This document shows positions 1 through 8,207 of a DNA stretch of 64,000 bases, in pieces (the first letter of the stretch is position 1; each line of letters starts with the position of its first letter). This DNA comes from Alteromonas sp. 1_MG-2023 (GTDB taxonomy: Bacteria > Pseudomonadota > Gammaproteobacteria > Enterobacterales > Alteromonadaceae). The notes beneath the pieces are model-generated. The model did not search any database and was not told where the DNA came from. It was given only the letters and a program-made list of their open reading frames with translations. The stretch is taken from positions 124,001-188,000 of the forward strand of contig NZ_JAUOQH010000007.1 of NCBI RefSeq assembly GCF_030547075.1. The letters are read 5' to 3'. Position numbers and translations under genes: made by a program.

Positions 1-267
1 ATTTCGACTTATCTGATTTTCTGCTGAAATTGTCATTACATCAGCACTAAGCTCGGCGTCGGCTTTCTCTTCAGCAATATATTGCAGTTTACTCGTTAAC
101 TGTTCAGCCTCTTTGATATTGCCAGATTCTCTTTCAGAACGAATAGACGACTTTAACGTATCTATATCGTTGATGCTCTGGGCAATAACCTGAGTACTTA
201 CAACATAAGTACTTACATAAGCGCTTACAATCAACAAAAAATAAAATATGGATCGCAGGATAAGCAT
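1..267 (-). CDS. Partial exported or membrane-anchored protein, 3' end outside window
   Basis: An open frame runs from an ATG at 267 (minus strand) to the window edge without a stop: 89 codons. An AGGA Shine-Dalgarno lies 5 nt before the ATG. The first ~30 residues are hydrophobic (signal peptide or membrane anchor, beginning MLILRSIFYFLLIVS); the rest is charged and helical, rich in Glu, Lys and Ser, like the start of a coiled-coil or TPR sensor region. The family cannot be named from this fragment. It reads away from pedF in the same direction, separated by a strong terminator, so it is probably a separate unit. Confidence 0.6.
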   Translation of the reverse strand, partial: MLILRSIFYFLLIVSAYVSTYVVSTQVIAQSINDIDTLKSSIRSERESGNIKEAEQLTSKLQYIAEEKADAELSADVMTISAENQISRN

Positions 268-424
268 TGAAGTCCTGATACTTTGGGTTTCATCCGATGA
301 ACTACTAAAAGAATAGTCACAAATGCTTGGTACTGCACATATTTATTTTGAAATAAGCTAATATCACTTTATGCTGCTTATAAACGCTTTTAAGCAGGTA
401 AACTTCGTGTTGGAGCCGTTTTAA

Positions 425-460
425 AAATAAAAAAAGCCGAGCGATTTCTCGACTCGGCTG
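425..460 (-). terminator. Rho-independent terminator after pedF
   Basis: On the minus strand a stem AGCCGAG/CTCGGCT (435-441 with 453-459) is followed by a T-rich run (TTTTTTATTTTT). It lies about 30 nt beyond the pedF stop codon, so it ends the pedF transcript. The 165 nt between it and the partial gene contains nothing else recognisable. Confidence 0.8.
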
Positions 461-491
461 ACAAAACGGGGTAACTTTTTTAATCGTATTT

Positions 492-992
492 TTAGTCGAC
501 CTCAATTTCGCCTTCTTCAATGGCCACTATTCTACGATCCTCTACATAGGTTTTTATGGCCCATAGTGTCTCTTGATCTAAAATGGGTTCAGACTGCCCC
601 TCTGGAATACCGCCTAATGCAGGCATACCTTTCGACGATCCAAAGCGAAGGCGTTCTACATACCATTCGTCGTCTTCCATACTTTCTGGGTCAAGCAGAC
701 GTAAATCGGGGTTTATACCACCAGATTGCGCGTGAAGGCCATGACAAACGGCGCAGTTATTTGAGTAGGCTGACTCGCCAAATTCATACACTTTCTTGTG
801 GGTTTCCTCATCTAAATCACGATAAGGGTTTTGAAACACCCACCCATCTTCAGACTCATCACCATCGGTAATTTTCTGCATTTCAGAGCTATCTGCACCT
901 TGGGGTGTTACATTGCCATGTGCAGCTATTTTGTGCGCCGTTAAGGCCAGAAAAAGCGTTGTAATTAATAGAGATACTTTTACTTTCATCAT
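492..992 (-). CDS. pedF: Cytochrome c-550 PedF, electron acceptor of quinoprotein alcohol dehydrogenase
   Basis: A 166-residue exported monohaem cytochrome c. It has a signal peptide (about residues 1-24, ending near KIAAHG) and one haem-binding CAVCH motif at about residues 79-83; a conserved GMPALGG segment probably supplies the distal Met. This matches the c-550 PedF family found with PQQ-dependent alcohol dehydrogenases, where it carries electrons from PQQH2 in the periplasm to the terminal oxidase. Start: two adjacent ATG codons (992, 989) lie after AGGATG. It has its own palindromic regulatory motif about 80 nt upstream and its own terminator, so it is transcribed separately from the dehydrogenase gene behind it. 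Confidence 0.88.
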   Translation of the reverse strand: MMKVKVSLLITTLFLALTAHKIAAHGNVTPQGADSSEMQKITDGDESEDGWVFQNPYRDLDEETHKKVYEFGESAYSNNCAVCHGLHAQSGGINPDLRLLDPESMEDDEWYVERLRFGSSKGMPALGGIPEGQSEPILDQETLWAIKTYVEDRRIVAIEEGEIEVD

Positions 993-1071
993 TCGTACAT
1001 CCTCAAAAAGCTGATGAAAAAATTATACTGAATATGATGTTTGGGGTAACTCTACTTTGGTTTTGAAAGGC

Positions 1072-1088
1072 TCCTCCTTTGGGAGGAT
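1072..1088. promoter_or_regulatory. PQQ-regulon palindrome, site 1 (upstream of pedF)
   Basis: TCCTCCTTTGGGAGGAT, an inverted repeat of CTCC/GGAG, centred about 88 nt before the pedF start. It is one of seven similar sites in the region, all upstream of PQQ/alcohol-oxidation genes. It is too far from the start and too symmetric to be a ribosome-binding site. Probable target of one of the two LuxR-type regulators encoded nearby (inference). Confidence 0.65.
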
Positions 1089-1110
1089 AAAGGTTATTTC
1101 AGATATAAAA

Positions 1111-1139
1111 AAAGCCGATACCTACTAAGGTATCGGCTT
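1111..1139 (-). terminator. Terminator after the quinoprotein dehydrogenase gene
   Basis: Stem GCCGATACC/GGTATCGGC (1114-1122 with 1129-1137) with a small loop; on the minus strand it is followed by seven T residues. It lies 20 nt after the dehydrogenase stop codon. Confidence 0.88.
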
Positions 1140-1158
1140 CTATCGAACTTAAAACTAG

Positions 1159-2946
1159 TTAGTTCTTAGCAACTTGCTCGTAGCGTTTAGGTAGCTTAAA
1201 GGTCCACACCGTGCCACCTTGGTTAAGGTGCTTAACTCGCTTAGCGACTTCACCACCCCACAAAGGTACTGCGCCACCCCAGCCGGATAAGACAGACACA
1301 TATTGCTCGCCTTCCATCTCCCAAGTTACTGGCGACCCTACAATGCCTGAGCCAGTTTGGAACTTATAAACCATCTCGCCGGTTTTATCGTCAAAGGCCA
1401 TTAAGTAACCTTCTGGGTTGCCTGTCCATACCAGACCGCCGCCTGTAGTCATTACCCCGCCCCATAGTGGCGCATAGTTGTTATAGCGCCATACTTCTTT
1501 ACCGGTTTTAGGGTCAATTGCGCGAAGTACACCAATAAAGTCTTCATTGACAGATTTAATGGTAAAGCCAGCACCTAAGTAAGCAGCACCTTTTTTATAA
1601 GAGGTGGTTTCGTTCCAAATATCCATTTCCCATTCGTTGGAAGGCACATAAAACAAACCCGTATCTGGAGAATATGCCATTGGCATCCAGTTTTTACCGC
1701 CTAAGAAAGCAGGGCGAGCAACAACCTGTGCCCCTTTTTTACCATCGTCGGAAAGTGACGGATTACCAGGGCGAGTTTCGTCGATGTAAAGGGGACGACC
1801 ATTCTCATCTAAGCCTTTGGCCCAAGTTAGCTTATCTACAAACGGGAAGCCTCGAATGAAATCACCATCTTCACGGTTCAACACATAAAAGAAGCCATTT
1901 CTATCGGCGGTTGCAGCGGCTTTCACCGTTTTACCTGCTTCTTCATAATCAAACGAAATGAGCTCGTTTACACCATCAAAATCCCAGCCATCGTGAGGCG
2001 TAGTTTGAAAATGCCACACAATTTTTCCTGTTTTAGGGTTAATTGCTAAACGCGATGAAGAGAAATAATTATCACCAGGGCGAAGGTGAGAGTTCCAAGG
2101 TGATGGGTTACCTGTACCAAAAAATAGCAGCCCGGTATCAGCATCATAGGTACCACCTAACCAGGTAGCAGCGCCGCCAGTTTTCCAAAGATCAGCAGGC
2201 CAGGTTTTACCCGCTCCGCCGCCAGAAATACCATTCTCGGTTTTTTTGCCGTCTTTCCACATATATCCCATGTGGCCTTCAACGGTAGGTCGAACCCAAA
2301 TTTGTTTGCCGGTTTTAGCGTCAAAGGCGTATACCTTTCCTACCACACCAAATTCACCACCCGAGTTCCCCGTAATCACCATTCCATCAATAATAATAGG
2401 CGCAGCAGTGATAGAGTAACCAGCTTTATAGTCTTCTACTTTTTTCTTCCAAACTGTTTTGCCCGTGTCTTTATCAAGCGCAACTAGTTTGGCATCTAGC
2501 GTGCCGAATATAACTAAGTTGTCGTACAAAGCTACGCCACGATTAATAACATCACAACAAGGCATAATGCCATCCGGTAAGCGGGCTTCGTACTGCCATA
2601 ACTCTTCGCCCGTCATAGCATCAATGGCCCATACACGAGAGTAAGAACCCGTGACATACATAACGCCATCTTTCACCATAGGTTGAGACTCTTGGCCCCG
2701 CTGCTTTTCACCGCCTAGTGAAAACGCCCAAACCGGGCGAATTTCTTCAATGGTGTCCTTGTTAATCGCAGACAATGGGCTGTATCGCTGTGCTCGCAAT
2801 CCCATCCCATAGGATACAATATCATCGGTTGTAGCTTGGTCATTTTGTATGTCGTTATCGGTCACGTTAGCTTGGGCAGGTAAAACGGCACCGGCACAAA
2901 CCAATAAAGCTAAGGCAATTCTTTTTAGTGGTAGTTGTTTATTCAT
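1159..2946 (-). CDS. PQQ-dependent methanol/ethanol-family alcohol dehydrogenase, lanthanide-type active site
   Basis: A 595-residue periplasmic quinoprotein that oxidises primary alcohols to aldehydes and passes electrons to cytochrome c. Signal peptide at residues 1-26 (cleavage after AQA). Visible family features: vicinal Cys130-Cys131 (the disulfide over PQQ), metal ligands Glu198 and Asn280, catalytic Asp322, and repeated eight-bladed propeller tryptophan motifs (TGKxxW). Residue 324, two after the catalytic Asp, is also Asp (WDFDG). In calcium enzymes (MxaF type) this place is Ala or similar; Asp here is the lanthanide signature of XoxF/PedH enzymes. No second, calcium-type copy lies in the window. 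A palindromic regulatory site is 114 nt upstream and a terminator follows. Function is secure; metal preference is inferred from one residue. Confidence 0.93.
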   Translation of the reverse strand: MNKQLPLKRIALALLVCAGAVLPAQANVTDNDIQNDQATTDDIVSYGMGLRAQRYSPLSAINKDTIEEIRPVWAFSLGGEKQRGQESQPMVKDGVMYVTGSYSRVWAIDAMTGEELWQYEARLPDGIMPCCDVINRGVALYDNLVIFGTLDAKLVALDKDTGKTVWKKKVEDYKAGYSITAAPIIIDGMVITGNSGGEFGVVGKVYAFDAKTGKQIWVRPTVEGHMGYMWKDGKKTENGISGGGAGKTWPADLWKTGGAATWLGGTYDADTGLLFFGTGNPSPWNSHLRPGDNYFSSSRLAINPKTGKIVWHFQTTPHDGWDFDGVNELISFDYEEAGKTVKAAATADRNGFFYVLNREDGDFIRGFPFVDKLTWAKGLDENGRPLYIDETRPGNPSLSDDGKKGAQVVARPAFLGGKNWMPMAYSPDTGLFYVPSNEWEMDIWNETTSYKKGAAYLGAGFTIKSVNEDFIGVLRAIDPKTGKEVWRYNNYAPLWGGVMTTGGGLVWTGNPEGYLMAFDDKTGEMVYKFQTGSGIVGSPVTWEMEGEQYVSVLSGWGGAVPLWGGEVAKRVKHLNQGGTVWTFKLPKRYEQVAKN

Positions 2947-3059
2947 AACGTTTCCTAATGCGTATTGGCCATGAATGTGTCTGATTTGCAGACTATTCGA
3001 TGAATTTAGAATAGCGGTACACGATGGGCGTGCCTATGGAACGCCTGAGTGATTTGTCC

Positions 3060-3077
3060 CCTCCTTTAGTAGGAGGA
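3060..3077. promoter_or_regulatory. PQQ-regulon palindrome, site 2 (upstream of alcohol dehydrogenase)
   Basis: CCTCCTTTAGTAGGAGGA, with arms CCTCC/GGAGG and a 7-nt centre, about 114 nt before the dehydrogenase start on the minus strand. Its centre (TTTAGTA) is longer than in site 3 and resembles the reverse complement of site 5. Confidence 0.65.
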
Positions 3078-3159
3078 ATTAACAGGAAGAGTGCCTAGCA
3101 AGAGCGGGATTTGAGTTCAGCAGCAGTACTTAAAAACTAAACCGCATTATTTAACGACA

Positions 3160-4059
3160 TTACTCAACTGCATAATAATCGGGCACTTCATAGGTGGCAT
3201 GATACTGACTAAATATATCTGCCATCTTGCCGGTTTGAACCATATCGGTGATCACATCACCGACCTCGTAAGCTAGCGTTCGGTAGTCGTTTTTCGCGGC
3301 TATACCTAGGTCCCACTTCTGCTTTCCTATAAGAGGAAACGCGTTGCTAGCGAGTTTGAATTTTGTGTTATCAAGAAACTGAGACAAATAGCTAATTTGC
3401 GTTCGAAGGCCCATTACTGCATCAACTTCCCCTTTTTTCATGGCATCAATGGCGAGCTCATTGCTGGCATATTGCGTTGTCTTCTCTCTTAACCTCCCGC
3501 CGAAGGCCGACGTGAGGTAAAAATGAGGAATACTGTCAATTTCAGCGCCGATAGTATGGTATTGAAACATCGCCATGGTCTCTACCTCTGGCAATTGCTC
3601 AGTATTGTGAATTATCTGCCAGCTTTCTTGATGGTAGGGCGCAAACATATGAACTAACTCATTGGCCAACAAGCCTATGTCGTCTCGCTTTTGGGAAAAT
3701 GAGCGGTCGTAGGGGGCACGCATCATCAAGTCGGCTTTAACTTTGTGAATGATGTGCCCTTTCCACAAAAAATTACGAAAATCATCTTCCGTCGTTTCCC
3801 CCGGTGTCATCCAAGTTAACACGAGTTCAACATTGAATTTAGCAGCAATTTCTTTGGCTATATCAACATCAATTCCTTTCGCTGAACCCGCTTCCATGTA
3901 CGAGTAAGGTGGGTAGTCGTTATAAACCGCGATATTAATCTTTTTACTTTCGATAATGTCATCAAAAGACCGAGCCAAAACATTTGTGCTTAATACACTC
4001 AAGCTCAAAAAACTTAAAAGTATGAAAGGAATAAAATAAAAGGTTCGCAAACAAGTCAC
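3160..4059 (-). CDS. Periplasmic substrate-binding-like protein, quinoprotein-associated (MoxJ/XoxJ type)
   Basis: A 299-residue exported protein of the bacterial extracellular solute-binding family 3 fold. The hydrophobic signal segment covers residues ~8-29 and ends near VLA; the mature domain opens with INIAVYNDYPPYSY, typical of this fold, and has GIDVDIAKEIA. Such proteins accompany PQQ alcohol dehydrogenases (MoxJ/XoxJ and the quinoprotein-associated ABC-binding family) and are thought to help dehydrogenase maturation or activity rather than nutrient uptake. The start is a GTG at 4059. It is divergent from the ABC/propeller operon and shares the 160-nt intergenic region with its palindromic site. 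The exact role is unknown. Confidence 0.78.
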   Translation of the reverse strand: MTCLRTFYFIPFILLSFLSLSVLSTNVLARSFDDIIESKKINIAVYNDYPPYSYMEAGSAKGIDVDIAKEIAAKFNVELVLTWMTPGETTEDDFRNFLWKGHIIHKVKADLMMRAPYDRSFSQKRDDIGLLANELVHMFAPYHQESWQIIHNTEQLPEVETMAMFQYHTIGAEIDSIPHFYLTSAFGGRLREKTTQYASNELAIDAMKKGEVDAVMGLRTQISYLSQFLDNTKFKLASNAFPLIGKQKWDLGIAAKNDYRTLAYEVGDVITDMVQTGKMADIFSQYHATYEVPDYYAVE

Positions 4060-4143
4060 TACGAGAAACTCTCTTGAAGCTAAGTACGTTCAATACTAAT
4101 GCGTGACTTGGGTTTCCCGAATGCTACTTTAGCGCCATAGCAT

Positions 4144-4160
4144 TCCTCCTTTAGGAGGAT
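4144..4160. promoter_or_regulatory. PQQ-regulon palindrome, site 3 (divergent promoter region)
   Basis: TCCTCCTTTAGGAGGAT, a perfect TCCTCC/GGAGGA inverted repeat, between the MoxJ-like gene (minus) and the ABC-binding gene (plus). A TATACC −10-like hexamer starts about 21 nt after it toward the plus-strand gene. Confidence 0.7.
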
Positions 4161-4220
4161 GTTATTCGGGAATAATGCCATATACCCTTTTTGTATCGCG
4201 ATTTATAAAAAGGCCTTCTT

Positions 4221-5609
4221 GTGAAAAGCAGTGTGATGAGAAGTGAAATAAACGGCAGTGCAAAAGCGCTCCCTAAAGCTTCGGTTAAGTGCTCAACTGG
4301 CTCAAAGCGCCAAACTTGGGCTGGACTGTGCGCTCTAACACTCAGCTTTGTTATCTACTTTTCTTCGCTGAATGCGCACGCATTTACCCAGCCCGACGCC
4401 ACAACTGAAAAAACAAACGCTAACGCAAAAAGCATGCAAGATAACGAGACTCAGATTGTCTACATCGATGCACAACGGTCGACGCCAGCAGGCACCCCCT
4501 TATATTTAGCACGCCCTGAGGATGAGGGTATTTCAGGCGCTAATTTGGGTATCGAAGATGCCAATATCACGGGAAGGTTTTTAGGGTATTCCTTGTCGCT
4601 TACTTACCTGCCTGTATTTTCAACAAGCTCTTCAACAGCTTCAGCAACAATTTTTAATAATGCTTTGTTTAATGCCCCATCTACAGACGCCATAACACGC
4701 TCAGATGTAGTGCTGTTAGACAGCACTGATGCTAAATACCAAGTGCTGATTAATGCCATATTAAGCATTAACCCTAATGCATTGATTATAAATGTAGCCA
4801 GTGGCAATGATGCATTTCGACATCAACAGTGTGACGCTCACGTTTTACATACCTTCCCTAGCCATCAAATGAAAACCGATGCGCTTGGGCAATGGCTTCG
4901 AACTAAACGCGTAAATGCTGTGCTTACGTTACAAGGTACACATGACAGTGATCAAGCTTACTTAGCCGCATTCCTACGCACAGCGAAGAAATTTAAAATT
5001 GATATTGTTGAGTCTAAAACCTGGCAAGCTAGCTTCGATTTACGGCGCTCGGCATTTTCGGAAATTCCTCTTTTTACGCGCACAACGAAACCATATAAAG
5101 CCATCTTCGCAGCCGATACCCAAAGCCAATTTGCTTACAGCTTACCGTTTAATACCCATCATATTGTGCCAATTATGGGATCGGCAGGCTTAAAACCTTT
5201 AGGTTGGCATTTCACTCATGAGCAATGGGGCGCAAGACAGCTTCAAAATCGCTTTAAGGCCCAATATTCCCGCACCATGAACGAGGTCGATTATGCAGCC
5301 TATGCCGCCATTATCGCCGTTTCCACCGCCATACAGCAAAGTAAACAAAATGGCACTGGCAGCAGTGCTAACGATAGTTTAACCGGCACGCAATTATTCA
5401 ACGCTTTGGTACAGGAGCAGCTTAGTATTGCAGCATATAAAGGTAGGCAATTAACTTTCAGAAAAGGCACACGCCAACTTCGACAACCCATTGCGCTAGC
5501 ACATGAAGAAGCCCTCGTTATTCATGCCCCACTGCCCGGCTTTTTGCATCAATCTGACGAGTTAGACACCCTGGGTGAAACGAATAAAACCTGTAAGGAC
5601 CCACTATGA
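4221..5609 (+). CDS. PQQ-alcohol-dehydrogenase-associated ABC transporter substrate-binding protein
   Basis: A 462-residue exported protein of the branched-chain amino-acid-binding fold, belonging to the subfamily that sits beside PQQ-dependent alcohol dehydrogenases. The N-terminus is long and basic (about 32 residues) before a hydrophobic export segment ending at NAHAF. Start: GTG at 4221 has AAGG 7 nt upstream; an in-frame ATG at 4236 is the alternative. It overlaps the next gene by 4 nt (ATGA) and begins a four-gene operon: binding protein, propeller, ATPase, permease. The transported substrate is not known; maturation or detoxification during alcohol oxidation has been suggested for the family. 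Confidence 0.8.
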   Translation: MKSSVMRSEINGSAKALPKASVKCSTGSKRQTWAGLCALTLSFVIYFSSLNAHAFTQPDATTEKTNANAKSMQDNETQIVYIDAQRSTPAGTPLYLARPEDEGISGANLGIEDANITGRFLGYSLSLTYLPVFSTSSSTASATIFNNALFNAPSTDAITRSDVVLLDSTDAKYQVLINAILSINPNALIINVASGNDAFRHQQCDAHVLHTFPSHQMKTDALGQWLRTKRVNAVLTLQGTHDSDQAYLAAFLRTAKKFKIDIVESKTWQASFDLRRSAFSEIPLFTRTTKPYKAIFAADTQSQFAYSLPFNTHHIVPIMGSAGLKPLGWHFTHEQWGARQLQNRFKAQYSRTMNEVDYAAYAAIIAVSTAIQQSKQNGTGSSANDSLTGTQLFNALVQEQLSIAAYKGRQLTFRKGTRQLRQPIALAHEEALVIHAPLPGFLHQSDELDTLGETNKTCKDPL

Positions 5610-6601
5610 TTTCTCGCTTCACGAAAAAACGCTTTATGGCAAACAGCTTTTTGATAATGAGCTTTTGGGCAAGTAGTTATAGTGCCAGTGCCTTGCCTCA
5701 AGCGTATGTAACCAATGAAAAAGACAATACCCTATCAGTCATTGATATGAATACGTTTGAAGTGACCGATACATTAGACATTGGTGAGCGGCCAAGGGGC
5801 TTTATATTAAGTGCTGATCAATCTCGTGCTTATATCTGCGCATCAGACTCAGATCGCATTCAAATTATCGATTTGAATACTCATACTATTGTGGGCGACT
5901 TACCGTCAGGTGAAGATCCTGAAACCATTGCCCTTCATCCCAACGGCACTACCATTTACACCGCCAATGAAGACGATGCCCTGCTCACCGTTATTGATAT
6001 TCCCACCAGCCAAGTAATTGCACAAATAGATGTAGGGGTTGAGCCGGAAGGGTTAGCGGTAAGCCATGACGGCCGTATGATGGTGGTTACCTCAGAAACA
6101 ACCAACATGGTGCACTGGATAAACACCAACACCCACGAGAACATTGCCAATAGCTTAGTAGATGCTCGCCCACGTGACGCCCACTTCACCGCCGACGATA
6201 AGTATCTTTGGGTAAGTTCTGAAATTGGCGGCACAGTCACCATTTTTGATACTCAGACCAAACAAAAAGCACATACCTTGTCTTTTGCAGTTAAAGGCGT
6301 ATACCGCGACAAAATACAACCCGTAGGGATATTGTTGATGCGAGACTCCCCCTACGCGTTTGTTGCCCTTGGCCCTGCAAACCGTGTTGCCGTGGTAAAC
6401 ACCAATACCTTTGAAATAGAAAAATACATCGTGGTAGGTAGACGCGTGTGGCAATTAGCCTTTAACCAAGACCAATCATTATTGCTCACCACAAACGGAG
6501 TAAGCGGCGACGTATCGGTTATTGATACTGAAACATTCGATGTTGAAAAGACGATTAAGGTGGGACGTTACCCATGGGGAATTGCCGTTAAATGGAAATA
6601 G
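5606..6601 (+). CDS. PQQ-associated YVTN beta-propeller protein
   Basis: A 331-residue exported protein with a signal peptide (to about residue 30, SASALPQ) and about seven ~40-residue repeats of the YVTN/NHL type (IDMNTFEV, IDLNTHTI, IDIPTSQV, INTNTHEN, FDTQTKQ, VNTNTFEI, IDTETFDV) that form a periplasmic propeller. It matches the propeller family associated with PQQ-dependent catabolism. It overlaps the genes on both sides (4 and 10 nt), so translation is coupled. Probably a scaffold or binding partner of the dehydrogenase system; no catalytic residues are recognisable. Confidence 0.82.
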   Translation: MISRFTKKRFMANSFLIMSFWASSYSASALPQAYVTNEKDNTLSVIDMNTFEVTDTLDIGERPRGFILSADQSRAYICASDSDRIQIIDLNTHTIVGDLPSGEDPETIALHPNGTTIYTANEDDALLTVIDIPTSQVIAQIDVGVEPEGLAVSHDGRMMVVTSETTNMVHWINTNTHENIANSLVDARPRDAHFTADDKYLWVSSEIGGTVTIFDTQTKQKAHTLSFAVKGVYRDKIQPVGILLMRDSPYAFVALGPANRVAVVNTNTFEIEKYIVVGRRVWQLAFNQDQSLLLTTNGVSGDVSVIDTETFDVEKTIKVGRYPWGIAVKWK

Positions 6602-7311
6602 ATATCCAAGGGGTTAGCCACACTTACGGTAAAGTGACAGCCCTTGATGACATTTCACTTACCTTAAAACCCGGTTTTAATATTTTACTTGGTCCTAATG
6701 GCGCAGGTAAGAGCAGCCTGTTTGCGTTACTCACAGGGTTACAACGAATTGGCCATGGCAATATCTTATTTAATGGCAGCACAATAACGCAAAACCGCGC
6801 TTCAATTATGAAGAGCCTCGGCGTGGTATTTCAGCAAAGCACCTTAGATATCGACCTTACCGTAAAGCAGAACCTAGCCTATTTTGCATCCCTCCATGGG
6901 CTGGCTCCAGAGAAGTCAATTTCACGCATCAGTGACTTATTAAACGAACTTGATCTTAGCGACCGTCTGAATACTAAAATTCGCAATTTAAATGGTGGGC
7001 ACCGCCGTCGTGTTGAGCTGGCAAGATGTCTTATTCACCAACCCAGCACCTTGTTACTCGATGAACCCACTGTGGGGTTAGATATTGCCTCTCGGCAGTT
7101 AATCCATTCGGTGGTTCATGACTTAGCAGTGAAACAAGGCGTGACTGTGTTGTGGGCTACTCATCTATTTGAAGAGGTATCGCCAACTGACCCCCTCGCC
7201 ATATTGTTAAATGGGCGATTGGTAGAAAGAGATGTATGCTCGGCATTGCTTACTAAACATCAGGTCTCGGATATTCATCAGCTTTGGGATGTATTAACTC
7301 ATGCAAACTAA
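6592..7311 (+). CDS. ABC transporter ATP-binding protein, PQQ-alcohol-dehydrogenase system
   Basis: A 239-residue ABC ATPase with Walker A (GPNGAGKSS, about residues 35-43), Q-loop (VVFQQS), signature LNGGHRRRVEL and Walker B (LLLDEPTVGLD), then an H-loop (ATHLFEE). The signature is LNGGH rather than LSGGQ, which I recall as normal for the PQQ-associated subfamily rather than a defect. It overlaps the propeller gene by 10 nt and pairs with the permease at 7369. Confidence 0.87.
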   Translation: MEIDIQGVSHTYGKVTALDDISLTLKPGFNILLGPNGAGKSSLFALLTGLQRIGHGNILFNGSTITQNRASIMKSLGVVFQQSTLDIDLTVKQNLAYFASLHGLAPEKSISRISDLLNELDLSDRLNTKIRNLNGGHRRRVELARCLIHQPSTLLLDEPTVGLDIASRQLIHSVVHDLAVKQGVTVLWATHLFEEVSPTDPLAILLNGRLVERDVCSALLTKHQVSDIHQLWDVLTHAN

Positions 7312-7368
7312 TATCAATACCCTGTATAAGTGCCAACAAGCTGCACAGGCTAAAGCACAGGATTTACC

Positions 7369-8181
7369 ATGATGTATTGGCGCTGTTTTGTGGGTGTTTT
7401 AAATCGAGAAATGCTGAAGTTTTGGCAGCAACGGTCTAGGCTACTAAGTGCCTTAGTTCGCCCCTTGTTATGGCTATTTGTATTTGCGGCGGGGTTTCGT
7501 TCGGCACTAGGGCTTTCGATGATCCCGCCCTACGAGACTTACATTCTATATGAGGAATACATTGTGCCGGGCTTAGCGGCCATGATTATCCTTTTCAATA
7601 GTATGCAAAGTTCGTTATCTATGGTTTACGATAGAGAAATGGGCAGCATGAAAGTACTACTAATGAGCCCAGTCCCCCGCTCATTTTTGTTATGCAGTAA
7701 GTTAGTAGCCAATACACTGGTTTCAGCAATTCAGGTTTATTTATTCTTTTGCTTTGCGTTACTTGTTGACGTGCAATTGCCCTTAATGGGTTATGTCTAC
7801 GCGCTACCTATCATTGCTTTACTGTCGATTTTTCTTGGCGCGCTAGGTTTATTACTGGCCAACTCGATTAAGCAATTAGAGAACTTTGCTGGGGTGATGA
7901 ACTTCGTCATCTTTCCTATGTTTTTCCTTTCGAGCGCACTTTACCCTTTGTGGAAAATGCAAGAAGCAAGTGAGTGGTTATATCAAGTATGCGTCTTTAA
8001 CCCGTTTACCAGTGGCATAGAGCTATTGCGCTTTGGGTTGTATGAAAAGCTTGCAGCAAAGGAACTCGTGATTGTGCTCTTGGTCACCCTAATTACCTTT
8101 ACTTTCGCAGTAAGAAGCTTTAGGCCAAAACCCGCTGCCGCTGGCTTTGGAAACAAGAGTCTCGGAAAAAACAGCGCATAA
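7369..8181 (+). CDS. pedC: ABC-2 type permease, PedC family
   Basis: A 270-residue inner-membrane permease with about six hydrophobic segments and the ABC-2 pattern, including YDREMGSMKVLLMSPVPR and a final FNPFTSGIELLRFGLY. Together with the ATPase upstream it forms the exporter found in ped (phenylethanol/PQQ) clusters. The 57-nt gap to the ATPase gene contains no terminator, so they are co-transcribed. The substrate is unknown. Confidence 0.82.
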   Translation: MMYWRCFVGVLNREMLKFWQQRSRLLSALVRPLLWLFVFAAGFRSALGLSMIPPYETYILYEEYIVPGLAAMIILFNSMQSSLSMVYDREMGSMKVLLMSPVPRSFLLCSKLVANTLVSAIQVYLFFCFALLVDVQLPLMGYVYALPIIALLSIFLGALGLLLANSIKQLENFAGVMNFVIFPMFFLSSALYPLWKMQEASEWLYQVCVFNPFTSGIELLRFGLYEKLAAKELVIVLLVTLITFTFAVRSFRPKPAAAGFGNKSLGKNSA

Positions 8182-8207
8182 AAAAGTCCTGACCAACAAG
8201 GCCGCCC

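Noticed and set aside
317-520. 67-codon minus-strand frame near the left edge
   Set aside because: It overlaps the pedF terminator and 3' end and has no recognisable protein.
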